A stretch of DNA of 64,000 nt from NCBI GenBank assembly GCA_001600455.1, contig BCKC01000009.1:62001-126000 (forward strand), written 5' to 3'. Made by a program: the position numbers and the translations under genes. Under the pieces are notes generated by a model. That model worked only from the letters and a program-made list of their open reading frames with translations. It was not told where the DNA came from and did no database searches. Below are positions 1-10,524 of this stretch, in pieces (position 1 is the stretch's first letter; each line of letters begins with the position of its first letter). This DNA comes from Endocalyx cinctus (Eukaryota; Ascomycota; Sordariomycetes; Amphisphaeriales; Apiosporaceae).

Positions 1-535
1 GGGAAGACTAAAGTACTTATTGATAAAAGAATAAGACTCGCATAATTACTTATTTGTTAAATACTTGGAATAATTCGAGAACTATTATCGCATTGATAAT
101 TAAAGTATTGATGGCTCTGCCTATTAATTTTTTTTCAGCAAGTCTCAGACCTGCACTAGGTATACTTGTTTATGTTCGTAACGTAATTATAACTCCATTA
201 CCGGAACAAGAAAGTAAGTAGTGTATATCTAGGTAATCGTACTCGAGCAATATTGTAAGGTTACTGATAAGTGTCAATTAACTGTCCATGCGTATGAGCT
301 GAGATACCAACCTTCAGCCTAGGCGGTATCTACTATTGGTAGTAATAGGAGGTGATGATTAGCTTGGCAGCTTGGTTAAACTTAGCTTTCAACTGATAGA
401 CCTCTGTCAAATATTGTGATGATCATGGACGTCGCAAGGTTATATGAGAATCACACATAGGTTTAGATACAGCTGTAATGTGTGTATGCATATGTTTAAT
501 ACATATTTAGTAAGTAGGTATGTTGACTAGTCCGT
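1..535. other. Intergenic, nothing recognised
   Basis: AT-rich sequence at the window edge, downstream (3') of the minus-strand regulator gene. No convincing reading frame, RNA gene or repeat seen. Confidence 0.5.
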
Positions 536-2056
536 TCATAGTATCCCTCCACCCTTCCAGGTATACCATGCTGTGGCCTCCTCAGTGCCCAAAAGACTGG
601 TTAAGAGAATCTTTCCAAACTCTTCCAAATCTTGGGGTACATCGTGATTTAGTATACTCGTCACATGTTTGACCGTCACGGCTAGCCGTGGTTTACTTCT
701 CCATGCCATTGCAAAATCCGTCGCGTTTCGCGAACGCCACAGGTGAGCCGATAGCGTGAACAACTGACACGATTCCAGTCTGGAGTCGCATAGTGATATG
801 GTTTCGTCCTTGCTATAATATTGATCGGAAAATTCTTTGGGTCTAGGTATCTTGATGTTCTCGAAATGCTCCACCGTGCTTGATAGTACGCGCTGCGTCA
901 TCTGAAAGTAGAATGTAATGAAAACGGTCCTTCTCAAAGACTCGCGTAGCGCCTAGTCTTTTAAAAATTCCCCGGTAGTTGTAAGTGGAAAAAGTGGTAG
1001 GTCGCTCGGGTAATTTCTTAACTCAGATCCCAGTTGAGCATCCCCATCGTGGCGGAGATGCTGTACCAGAGTCATAGTCGCGTCTATAAGCTTGGCAGAT
1101 CCCTTGTCAGCTGCCGCTCGCGCCATATGCGAGTCATCAAAAAACAACATCATCTTGTATAGAAGTACGGCATGTACATATGCCATTATATCATGCACTT
1201 CAGACGTGGGGATGGGTGCGGATATGAGGGCGAGATACCTAGAGATGATTATACCACGAATGGTATCGCTGTTGACGGAATTTTTGGTGCTGTGAAGTGC
1301 ACAGCTCGATACCACATCTATGACATATTATCAGTTCAAGATACATAAATGTTTTCCAAGTTAGAAAGCTTCTTGATACAACATACCCTCGATAACTTTT
1401 GGCACAGAATCTTGGTACAGCGTCGGGTGGCTCCACGCTGTCCTGAATTCACGTAACATATTATCCGGGGCAATCTTGAATTGTTCCACGGCATATGCTA
1501 TACGATTCTGAATAAATTGGACGGTAAGCATCGTTTGCGGCGTCTTGATACTAGAGACGACGGGGGACGGCTGCTGAAGTGGCAGGCCCGGCATATCGTC
1601 CACGCCGGAAGGTGATTGACCTGGGAACACGGAGAGATCGGGAAAACCTTCGCTATGGTTAGGGATCTCTAGCGTCATAAGTTGACTTCTATCTGAAATG
1701 GAATCCGTCTGAGAGAAAGAATTTATCGACTGCGATTGGTCTTCGTTGAGGATAACATCCCAGGTAATATCTGGGTTGAGAACTGATCCAATAGTGATGG
1801 ATGTATCTTCTTCAACCAACGGATTAATCGTAACAGCACTCGTTGAGATATTATTTGAGGCAACAAAAGAATCTGGCTCCACAGAATGAATTTCCCTAAT
1901 ATGAGGGTAGTAGCATTCGATTCTTCGCTGTGCACATCGTAAGCATTTGGGTTGGCGGAGGTCGCAACGCCTCTTAGATTTCATACACGCAGCGCAAGAC
2001 TTTCTCCGCGGGGGTGGATTAACTCGCTCAACCGCAGAAATGGAAGGGCGGTGCAT
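536..2056 (-). CDS. Zn(II)2Cys6 fungal transcription factor
   Basis: Likely a pathway-specific DNA-binding regulator in the nucleus. The N-terminus has a zinc binuclear cluster, Cys21-x2-Cys24-x6-Cys31-x6-Cys38-x2-Cys41-x6-Cys48, with the basic stretch MKSKRR, followed by a Ser/Thr-rich linker and a helical C-terminal half. I splice three exons: 2056-1387, 1317-1023 and 932-536, giving 453 residues. Intron 1 (1386-1318) has a clean GTATGT donor and joins in phase. Intron 2 (1022-933) is less certain: it uses GTTAAG and TTTGAG and is needed to avoid the in-frame stop at 953-955; the more typical acceptor TTTCAG (ending 902) would create a TGA with this donor. Without intron 2 the protein would stop at about 344 residues. 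The size and layout resemble small secondary-metabolism regulators of the AflR type. It diverges from the NmrA-like gene at 3053. Confidence 0.8.
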
Positions 2057-3052
2057 TTTCGATTTCTATAGATCTAAGATGTCAATTGTCACTTCATTTT
2101 TACTACAAGTTGTATAGGTAGATCTCAGAAGAGAAAATGATTCTAACATTCCTAAGTAGACGTCCAGTGGGATCGTGGCGGAATTCCACCTCACAGGGCG
2201 CAGGGGTAATACAGGCCTGACAGGCAACACGCTGACAGGTAGCCAGGTAGCTAAGACTCATTTAGTTACTACGCGGCGGGTGGGGATAATCGGTATCTTA
2301 GCGGGCGCTGCTCCCTATTAATTCAGTACTCTTTGTCCTAAAGAGGTCCACTAAAGGGTCTTGGGGTTAGGGAGCTTCATAGCCTAACTTGGAGTTGTTC
2401 GTTTATCACCCATGTATACATTACTACAAGTACTTACTTGTAAGTATTTAAGTATTTGGTTTTAGGCAAGTATACCTACTTTGTTTCTGATTCGGATAGA
2501 TCCTATGAGTACTTATAATATCGTCAAACTAGGAATAAATGATAAAAGTGTTTACGTATCCGGTCAATCCGATTCGATGAAACTCTACGAGGGATACATA
2601 AGTTCAGAGCTTTAGCGCTAGGTAAATTGTTTCCCATACGTCAAATAATAGGATAAATTTATTGAGGTGGATAGTGGCGGAACTCCGCTACGTCCTCTAA
2701 GAAATTAGACGTAGACATAGTTGTTATAAAGGGATATCCATCACTATGAGTTTATTACGCTCACAAAGGGAAAGCCCATGGGCAGCTTTGCTGATGAAAG
2801 CCACCTCTTGGGGCGGAAAGCCGCCATTTCTGGACGTATTGTACTGATAATCTTACTCGAAGGGTAATGTTGCACTCATCAGGAATTTATAGTATAAATA
2901 TGCGGACCCGTCAGATGATGTTTGACTGGGAAGGCCAACAATACACGTTCTTAGAGTACACATATTCTATTTCGTACTAGTTAAGATAGATTACTTTCCA
3001 TATTTTCCCCCTTTCTCCAATATCCGCAGCACATCACCATTCCTACATCTTC
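2057..3052. promoter_or_regulatory. Divergent promoter region with three inverted CGG sites
   Basis: This 996-bp region separates the start codons of the Zn2Cys6 regulator (minus) and the NmrA-like reductase (plus). It contains CGGAATTCCA at 2179-2188, CGGAACTCCG at 2678-2687 and CGGAAAGCCG at 2814-2823. All have the form CGG-N4-CCR, and inverted CGG triplets are the usual target of Zn2Cys6 dimers. No reading frame of note lies here. Confidence 0.5.
2893..2900 (+). promoter_or_regulatory. Possible TATA box of the NmrA-like gene
   Basis: TATAAATA lies about 150 bp before the ATG at 3053, a plausible distance for a fungal promoter with a short 5' UTR. It is a motif match only. Confidence 0.35.
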
Positions 3053-3973
3053 ATGTCATCGAGAAGAATTTACGTCACCGGAGTCACCGGATTCCTTGGA
3101 GCTGAGACAGCCCGGGAATGCCTCAAACGAGGGTGGACTATCGTATCAACAGTACGAGACCTCGAAAATCATGTCGCTCAGAGTTTGGCAACCGCCGGTG
3201 CGGAGCTTTTCCAGGGAAGTTGGGACGACGAGGATACGATTGAAAAGGCCCTCGTCGGCTGTGATGGGCTTTTCATGAATCTCATGCCAAGCTTGACCGA
3301 CATCACATCCGAGCGACGCCACGGGAAGTCCATCGTCACTCTCGCGCGCAAAGCTGGTGTGAAATACGCCGTCTACTCTTCGATGTTGGCCATTACTAAG
3401 AAAGCCCGTGGGAAGCAAATACGCCCTGGCGGTATCGTGGGCATGGTCCACGAAAACAAATGCACGCTCGAGGACACCGTTCGCGGCGCAGGTTTCGATG
3501 CTTATACTATCATCCGTCCAGGGTGGTTCATGGCCAATTGGTGCACACCCAAGATTCAATTCTACGGCGACTTAGCCGAGACGGGTACGTGGAGGACTCC
3601 CCTTCTAGTTGATACCCCTTTACCTCAGGTTGATGCACGGGATGTTGCGGCATTTGCCATTCAGGTGTTCGCCGAACCAAGCCGGTTTGCCGGACTGGAG
3701 ATCGGTTTCGCATCCGAGATCAGGACCGTCCGCGAAGTTATAATGCAGATCTCTCGGTTTACCAGGCGAAAGCTCGCGGTCGAGACCTTGCCTGACGAAG
3801 AAATTCAAGCTCGGAAAGAAACCGAACCTCTAATCCAATCCCTGCTAGCCGCCCGTGAACTAGCAAGTTTCGTTGATATGGCCGAGGTCCAGAATTTGGG
3901 ACTGCCCTTACACTCATTCAAAGACTACTTGGAATATGAGAAATCCCGGGTGTTAGGAACCTACATCCAATGA
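3053..3973 (+). CDS. NmrA-like NAD(P)-binding oxidoreductase
   Basis: A single-exon gene of 306 residues with an N-terminal Rossmann glycine motif TGVTGFLG (residues 9-16) directly after the first strand, as in NmrA/atypical short-chain dehydrogenases. The second strand ends STVRD, where the Arg suggests NADP(H) preference. The family includes redox-sensing regulators and real reductases (isoflavone reductase and quinone reductase types); the substrate cannot be read from the sequence. The ATG follows a pyrimidine-rich leader. It shares a divergent promoter with a Zn2Cys6 regulator, so it may be one of that regulator's targets, or its partner. Confidence 0.88.
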   Translation: MSSRRIYVTGVTGFLGAETARECLKRGWTIVSTVRDLENHVAQSLATAGAELFQGSWDDEDTIEKALVGCDGLFMNLMPSLTDITSERRHGKSIVTLARKAGVKYAVYSSMLAITKKARGKQIRPGGIVGMVHENKCTLEDTVRGAGFDAYTIIRPGWFMANWCTPKIQFYGDLAETGTWRTPLLVDTPLPQVDARDVAAFAIQVFAEPSRFAGLEIGFASEIRTVREVIMQISRFTRRKLAVETLPDEEIQARKETEPLIQSLLAARELASFVDMAEVQNLGLPLHSFKDYLEYEKSRVLGTYIQ

Positions 3974-4416
3974 TGTTTAATATTTGTTGCTAAATTAAGC
4001 CGTGCTCGTGTTATATTATGCGCTCCTGTATTTCGTTCCCATATTTCGCTCCTACGCAATTAGTTCATAGCATCATCATTCAAAAAGTTTGTAATTACCG
4101 ATGAAAACTTTCGAGGCACCTCTCTTTCTTGATCACTCAATTCTGTATATCTTGAGAATATTTTTGCTTTAATTATTCAACACGTTTGTCTCAGAAGAGA
4201 GTGGTACTGGTGTAATAATTAACAAGGAAAAGAATTGATGTCATGACTCGATCTTCTATAGTAAATCTGGCTAAGGACTAATTACTATCAGATAGTATGT
4301 TCAACCTAATAGAGAATCTATCAAAAAAAAGTAGGAAATCTAAGTAGATGTCAGGTATCAGGTATTAGGTGTCAGCTATCCACCAGCCACCCTGGTGTGA
4401 GTTTATTATTACGGTG

Positions 4417-4467
<51 letters not shown>

Positions 4468-4783
4468 CCTCCCTCCCATATATTTTGTATGGAGAGAGAG
4501 CGAGGAATCAATGTATTATTGAGTCCTATCCTACCCTTACCTAGCTGGTATTATGCGGCCGTACCCTCACTCCGGTATACCCCCTATTCTTAGAGTGGGG
4601 AAAGTATACGAAGTTAGACTTCACTCGCAATCTAGCAGGTAGTATGTATATGGTAAAAAATACGATTTATTAAAACTAGTTCTAATTATTCATGGTTTTT
4701 ACAGCCCCGTAGTAGTGTAAATTTAAAGGAAATGTATTTTCATGGTCATCAAGGAGAAAGGCCTCTTTACGATTAATTAGTAC
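3974..4783. other. Intergenic with a large dinucleotide repeat
   Basis: Between the 3' ends of the NmrA-like gene and the MGNCC gene. Apart from the TA/TG microsatellite nothing coding is supported; the short frame at 4369-4593 is just the translated repeat. Confidence 0.5.
4417..4466. repeat. Compound microsatellite (TA)9(TG)16
   Basis: Nine TA units (4417-4434) run directly into sixteen TG units (4435-4466). Alternating purine-pyrimidine DNA of this length can form Z-DNA and is expected to vary in length between strains. Confidence 0.95.
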
Positions 4784-5044
4784 TTAGTAACGACGGGTTC
4801 GGCCAGTGTCATTACTATCAGGCACGAATACTCCATGCAAGGAATGTCCGGTCTGAAAGCCACCCGCAGTCTGGCTTCTCGGTGGCGGGGCTTCTCTAGC
4901 CCTTCTCTCATCCTCCTCGACAGCGCGAGCAGCCCATGAAGCTGGTCGTAAAGGCGAATCGGACCCGTCCTTTACGTTCCAGCTCTGATTTTTGTTACTG
5001 ACCTTATCAGGATTTCCATCCACTTTAGTGCAACAGTTACCCAT
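4784..5044 (-). CDS. Small protein with MGNCC lipidation signal
   Basis: An 86-residue single-exon frame. An upstream in-frame ATG at 5059 would add five residues (MPPVI), but starting at 5044 gives MGNCCTK: Gly2 for N-myristoylation, directly followed by Cys4-Cys5 for palmitoylation, the standard dual signal for membrane anchoring. The rest is hydrophilic and probably disordered: a charged helix around AARAVEEDERRARE in the middle and a basic C-terminus RTRRY. No transmembrane segment is seen. I know small fungal proteins with similar MGNCC starts but no assigned function. No intron is needed. A peripheral membrane or endosome/vacuole role is inference from the lipidation signal only. Confidence 0.6.
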   Translation of the reverse strand: MGNCCTKVDGNPDKVSNKNQSWNVKDGSDSPLRPASWAARAVEEDERRAREAPPPRSQTAGGFQTGHSLHGVFVPDSNDTGRTRRY

Positions 5045-6568
5045 GATGACAGGTGGCACAGAATTTAGAAATAGGGAAGATCGAATTTTTGCCTTGTGAC
5101 AAGTTGGCCAAGCCAGTGGTATTTATAATAATAATAATAGCAACGGTACTTTCTTCTGGTTTATAAACACTTACACCATTTTCGAACATCGCTATTGTCC
5201 ACGAACACTGATCTTGTCTTATGCGTAACTAAAAAGGATATTGTCTTTGATAACATATCCATTGTTGATGTGTCAGTAATCAATTAGAGTATAAGCCATA
5301 TCAGCCACATCATCAGGCTTAAGCTAGTGCATGTGGCCCTGTGAGAAATTGGTCCGGCCCCTGAAAAGAAGAGAGATGACCAATCGGGAATAAGTGTTTA
5401 TTGATGGTATGTGATGATATGTGATGTTGTATGATGTTGTATGATGAATGGGGACTAGCTAAGTTCTGAATTTTCAAGGTTTTTTATAGTTGAGTTTCGT
5501 ACTGTACGCTTTCCTCCTAGTCTTTCACGCACTACACCCGACTCCCCGTTATGCTAGCTCCGGCCGCCTTGACCGTTAGCCACATGTCCCCATTTTGACT
5601 TCGACGTTTGCCCCGCTCGAGAAACCGTTTTGAAAGAATACGGTGCGATAGGTCGGATTCTTCCTATTCAAATGCTACCGCCTTACTTAGTACCCAATAA
5701 ACCCCTCCAGGGCTCCGTCGTCTTTAAGTCCCAGTTCATTGTCGTCGGCTCCATCACTGACCCAAGGCGCCCGGATCATAGGATTTGGCCAGTGACGTAG
5801 GAGCTGCGTAATTATATCCTCCGGGGCTCCATTTGTCCTGCGACAAGCGACTTGACGCGGCACACGAATCAACACGACAACGAAATAAATGAACAAAGCG
5901 GCCCATGAAAAAAAAAAAAAAAAAAAAAAAATCGGGATCATTATATACCAGGTTCTAAGCTGAATGAAGTTAGATATAGTCGAAGACGTTTGTGTTCAGT
6001 AATACATAGGTTAGTTGGTATTTAATATTCCCTAACTGACTAAATCCGACAACCTGAGACAAGACAATGAATACCTAAAACCTCACGCTAACAACGACAG
6101 CCATTTTTAAAATTATCATTTGTACGAATATATTGGATTTTGATCACCGATGAAATATGTGCCATAGTTGAGGGCGCGATAGACCTAGTATTGACAACAT
6201 CGTGATATTTCTTATAATTATAACAGATGTACGGAGTAACTAAGATTCAATACTCCGTTAAATATGATGAATCGTCAAACACTGGTTATTTATAAAGAGT
6301 AGCGAGCTAAATATTGAAGCTTCCATACCAAGTAGACACCATTTGTATACAAAAACGAGATAGTCTCTAAGCAAAAGTACGAGGGTAACGAGAAATTCTC
6401 GGCAATCAATTAAATCACAGAGGTACATGAAATAGAGATGCATAATCAAGACAACGAATAAGAAAAAAAAATAACTTGAAAATTTATAACCTCGTTCAGC
6501 GATCCGCTGCCGTCCATTGCTGAGTTGCTTTGAGCGCTCCAATGTGCATGTAATAATAGTCGGCCGTC
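5045..6568. other. Intergenic, poly(A) tract, no supported gene
   Basis: Contains short imperfect TGATG/TGTATGATG repeats near 5405-5450 and a 24-nt poly(A) run at 5908-5931. A minus-strand frame at 5687-5941 starts inside that run; its last 55 codons look more protein-like than the rest, but nothing else supports it. A minus-strand frame at 6258-6542 is AT-rich and judged noise. Confidence 0.4.
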
Positions 6569-6985
6569 TTAGGTTTTTCCCTCGGGGTTAAATAATCTTT
6601 TCAAGGCATCGATCGTGGTTCCAGGCCCGTGGTTAAACCCCATCAAGGTCTCGGGAGCAGATTTTCTTGACATATTGACCATGGTCTCGAAAAGACGCGT
6701 GTACTCGGGGATGAGCTTTAAACCACCACCAAATACTACAGCCTGAAACTTCCCAGAGAGGAGATGAGCTTCAAACTTTTGGAGATCTGTTTCGAGTTGT
6801 TCCAAATCAATGTATAAATTGGTGATCTTAAAGCCGAGCGATTCGGCGAGAGCTATATCATCGCGGATTTTTTTCCCTATCACCTCGCTTGACCCAAACT
6901 TGTCGCGATCTTCTACCGACAAAGCCGTATCGGGTTTGAAGCCGGTGCAGAGCACCTGGTAGTTGTATGGTGTTGGGGTTGACAT
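6569..6985 (-). CDS. Conserved small alpha/beta protein, function unknown
   Basis: A 138-residue single-exon gene. The sequence alternates strands and helices: VLCTGF, a helix ending AESLGF, ITNLYID, a helix, FQAVVFGGG, a helix, LMGFN and a last helix, which fits a small Rossmann- or flavodoxin-like fold. Conserved-looking elements are VVFGGGLKLIPEY (residues 84-96), the segment LFETMVN and FNHGPGTT near the C-terminus. I recall bacterial uncharacterised proteins of similar size with a comparable GxGxRxxP...LFExLxN pattern, but this is memory, not a search. No signal peptide or membrane segment. Substrate and role are unknown. Confidence 0.7.
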   Translation of the reverse strand: MSTPTPYNYQVLCTGFKPDTALSVEDRDKFGSSEVIGKKIRDDIALAESLGFKITNLYIDLEQLETDLQKFEAHLLSGKFQAVVFGGGLKLIPEYTRLFETMVNMSRKSAPETLMGFNHGPGTTIDALKRLFNPEGKT

Positions 6986-8368
6986 AGCTGTTTCGTAAAG
7001 CCGGGTAGATTTTCCGGGTGAAGAAGATACGATATAATTCTATATAATTGTGTATAACTTTCACTACAACTGCTAAGTGAAGAGCTGAGTGCGAGCTCGC
7101 TAGCTTAGTCAGAAATAGTGATGAGATTTGGGGCACACCCCTTTCGGGAGTGTTTAGTGGAAAGGAGAGCCTTTAGCTCTCTTTATATAGACTTTAGGAG
7201 CTCGTGAGGCACCTGAGGCAACTTACCTGCGAGCCCCACCCCACCTACCTGTGACTCTTTCAGCTCGCTGTGTTTATTCTTCCGCACTAAAAAAAGGCTA
7301 ATGCACTAAACTAAACTGCAGTGTGTATACTAACCTAGTACAGTATATCGATAGTGAAAATTGTTTGTTATTTTCTGGGGGAAAAAAAAAAGAAAGAAAG
7401 AGAAAAGAATTATACTCAAACCCGTTCTTGTGTGATATTATTATACTATTCCAAGGTTAAATAATTAGGTAATGTAAAACTATCTACTATGTAAATAGTT
7501 TAGATGGGGAAAATGGGTATGTATATACACAGTAGTGAACTTTACAAATCATACTGAAGGGGTATAACAGTAGTAATGACTACCCATTGCCTAAATAGGT
7601 AATAAGTATGTAATAATTAGGCAAGATTCGAAGGTACCGGCTTATCTAAGCCGAACTGATCTACATAGTATTGAAAAGAAACCCTCCACACTGTTCATCG
7701 GAGAATGCAATCGCACGTCTTTGTTCCATATTCGCTAACAATATCGGGTCAACCACAACCCCGAACATTTTACGAAGTACTATAGACTAACTGGTTAACC
7801 TAAGGAAACATTCCACATCTGATTTATAAGCAAATGAATTACCTACATTCCTACCTAAGTACAGTACCCTACCTCCAGGGCTATAGGCCGTATGAGTCAT
7901 TTCCGGACAGTCGTAGCCGTACTATTTTACGTATTACTGTTTTTCGAATTATGGATTCATGGTTGATAAGGAGAAAGTTGGAACCGTGTTGTGCAACGAA
8001 AGGGTCGCGACGTCACGTGGCTGTGAATAATCAAAATACCCGTGGACCTAGGTAATAAGTTCGAACCTACACAGTACACTTCATGTCCCATTTAATTTCA
8101 TATGTCGCCCTACTTATTGCACCGGTGGGTCAATACAGATACCGAGCTTCGATGTATTTCTATCCGTCATTGCGACCTATATATACCTAGGTAGTATATA
8201 GACACTTAGCCCGTACTTGAAATCGTAACACATTGACTAGTTGTTTACCTACCTACCTACCTACCTCTACCCTTCAATTTTGGGCACCTGTATATCTTGT
8301 TCCTACAATCAAACAATCCGCCATACTACATACGCCCGTGCGTGAATAAATTCGCTGATCTCTTCACC
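6986..8368. other. Intergenic between divergent genes
   Basis: Upstream of both the small alpha/beta gene (minus) and the OYE gene (plus). AT-rich, with one TACCTAGGTA palindrome at 8184-8193 and a CTAC/CTAC-type repeat (TACC units) near 8247-8270. The frame at 7834-8055 has no recognisable features and is not called. Confidence 0.5.
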
Positions 8369-9637
8369 ATGGTTTCGGTATCGGATGTGTTACGCTACGA
8401 GTCTGCTCCCGCGGACTCGGAACTGCTAGGGAAACCGCTCGAGTTTCCGGTCTCGAAGCGGACGGCGATTAATCCCTTTTTGAAAGCTGCCATGTCCGAG
8501 CGATTGGCCACGTACGACGACCAGGATCCTTCCAAACGCGGCATTCCCGAGCCTGAGCTCATCGCTCTCTACAAGAGATGGGGAGCAGGCCGTTGGGGAC
8601 AGATCCTTACCGGCAACATCATGATCGATCCGGAACATTTAGAAGGGCCCAAGAACCTGGCCATTCCTTCTTACGCCCCTTTCGAAGGCCCTCGTTTCGA
8701 TGCCTTCAAGAAATTGGCCGAAGTGTCCAAGGCGCACGGTAGCTTGATTGTCGGGCAAGTTTCGCACCCGGGAAGGCAGGTGCCCGAGGCGGTTCAGCCC
8801 AATCCCATCAGTGCTAGCCCCGTCCAGCTGGTTAAATCTTCCATGGGTGGCCAGTACGCGAAACCGCGAGCGGCGACGCGCCAAGATCTCGATTCGGTCG
8901 TAGAGGGGTTCGCCCACGCGGCCGAGTACCTCGAAAAGGCCGGTTTCGACGGAATCCAGCTGCACGGGGCGCACGGATACCTCCTGAGCCAATTTCTAAG
9001 CCAGAGCACCAACCAACGTACGGACGAGTACGGAGGTAGCCTGGAGAACCGTATGCGTCTCGTGCTCGAGGTGGCCGAGGCGATCAGGAAACGCGTCAGC
9101 GGCGGTTTCATACTCGGAATCAAGATCAACTCGGTCGAATTTCAGGACAAGGGGATCCAACCCGACGAAGCCGTCGCCATTTGCAAGGCGCTCGAGAAGG
9201 CGCAATTTGATTACGTCGAGACAAGCGGCGGTACTTACGAATCGCTCGGATTCTTCCACGCGAGCGAGAGCACGAAAAAACGAGAGAATTTCTTCGTCGA
9301 CTTTGCGGCGCAGATTGCGAGCGCCGTGTCAACTCTGAAAGTCTACACCACCGGCGGTTTCAAGACCTTGGGAGGTATGGTAGAAACGCTGAAACAAGTG
9401 GACGGCATCGGAATAGGCAGAATGGCCGGTCAAGAACCCGACCTGCCTAGGTTGTTTATAGAGGGGGGTGTTAAGGGTGTAGCAAACTTGGGATTGGGGG
9501 ACGCGGGCGATGACTTCTTGGCTAGTTTTCAAGCTTGCGTTTATCAGCTTACTCGCATGAGTAAAGGCTTAGAACCGGAAGATTTGACTAAACCGGGAGC
9601 GTTGCAGGCGGCGTTGAGCGCCATGACACATTCATAA
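8369..9637 (+). CDS. Old Yellow Enzyme family NADH:flavin oxidoreductase
   Basis: A single-exon FMN-dependent ene-reductase of 422 residues (TIM barrel). I start it at the ATG at 8369, in a good context (CACCATGG); an in-frame ATG at 8297 would add 24 residues. Family motifs seen are the substrate/flavin-binding HGAHGYLLSQFLS (about residues 197-209) followed by TDEYGGSLENRMR, which is diagnostic of the family, and the C-terminal barrel segment TTGGFKTLGGM leading to IGIGRM for phosphate binding. Members reduce activated C=C bonds of enals, enones or xenobiotics with NAD(P)H, in the cytosol. The natural substrate is unknown; many fungal copies are in secondary metabolism or stress response. 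Confidence 0.92.
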   Translation: MVSVSDVLRYESAPADSELLGKPLEFPVSKRTAINPFLKAAMSERLATYDDQDPSKRGIPEPELIALYKRWGAGRWGQILTGNIMIDPEHLEGPKNLAIPSYAPFEGPRFDAFKKLAEVSKAHGSLIVGQVSHPGRQVPEAVQPNPISASPVQLVKSSMGGQYAKPRAATRQDLDSVVEGFAHAAEYLEKAGFDGIQLHGAHGYLLSQFLSQSTNQRTDEYGGSLENRMRLVLEVAEAIRKRVSGGFILGIKINSVEFQDKGIQPDEAVAICKALEKAQFDYVETSGGTYESLGFFHASESTKKRENFFVDFAAQIASAVSTLKVYTTGGFKTLGGMVETLKQVDGIGIGRMAGQEPDLPRLFIEGGVKGVANLGLGDAGDDFLASFQACVYQLTRMSKGLEPEDLTKPGALQAALSAMTHS

Positions 9638-10524
9638 TGTAATTTCGAAGAGCCGTAAACGTAGAGTAAAACAGGTATACGGATAAAACTCACGAGATGA
9701 ATAGATCAATGATAGATATAAATAAACCAAGTGAATTAAATTGGAGATTTAATAGTCTGTGTGAATAGATGATAGATGGTTGGCTATTATGATCATTTGA
9801 ACATATCCATATCTGCCTGACCTTATATCGACGAAAATATTACGTATATATCACGGCGATTGGATATTGAACGATGAACAAATTGAGAGATTGACGGATT
9901 AATTGATCAGCTGGTTGATCTATATCCTAATTCTTCTATCAAAGAACTGAAAACTGACGTTAAGCAAGCTGGCAAGGCTGCTAAATTATGCTTAGCTGAC
10001 GTTTAATTCTCAGCTACGCTATATACACCTAAACACATACGGAGTAGTACTATGGAGTAGATTCACTGGATGTACCAAAGGTTGTATGCTACGTTTATTA
10101 CTAATAATAGAATATGCTTAAAAACCGTAAAGGAAGCCACTGTAAAAATGACTAATAGCCAATTGAGATGAACATGGACCTCGGGATTCTTCAATATTCT
10201 AACCTAGCCTATGACATATTATTTCGTCTTCCAATTGCTTGTTTCTTATATCCATGGATTCAGTATACTAATTTGAGTTTTTGAAATTGTTTTCTTTTTT
10301 TAATAAAGAATAATACTACTCGTTCAATTCGGTGTTTGGCAACTTAGACTATCGATTATTATTATTTTTTTTTCTTTTTCCTGGATTCCGGTCCCGTTTC
10401 CCCCTCCTTGTTGCTAGGTCCCGGTGGGTCGCTGTCGCTGTCGCAATTCTTTCTTCTCTTTCCCTTTCTTTCTTGGTAGTCTTTACAATCGGACCATTAT
10501 ACACCATCCCATTTATTATTGACC
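9638..10524. other. Intergenic, RIB1 upstream region
   Basis: The first half is AT-rich 3' flank of the OYE gene. From about 10350 to 10480 the plus strand becomes pyrimidine-rich (TTTCTTTTTCC, CTTCTCTTTCCC), typical of a fungal core promoter or leader for the next gene. No coding potential seen. Confidence 0.5.

Noticed and set aside
5687..5941. Minus-strand frame with apparent hydrophobic start
   Set aside because: The phenylalanine-rich 'signal' is translated poly(T); the rest lacks recognisable features.
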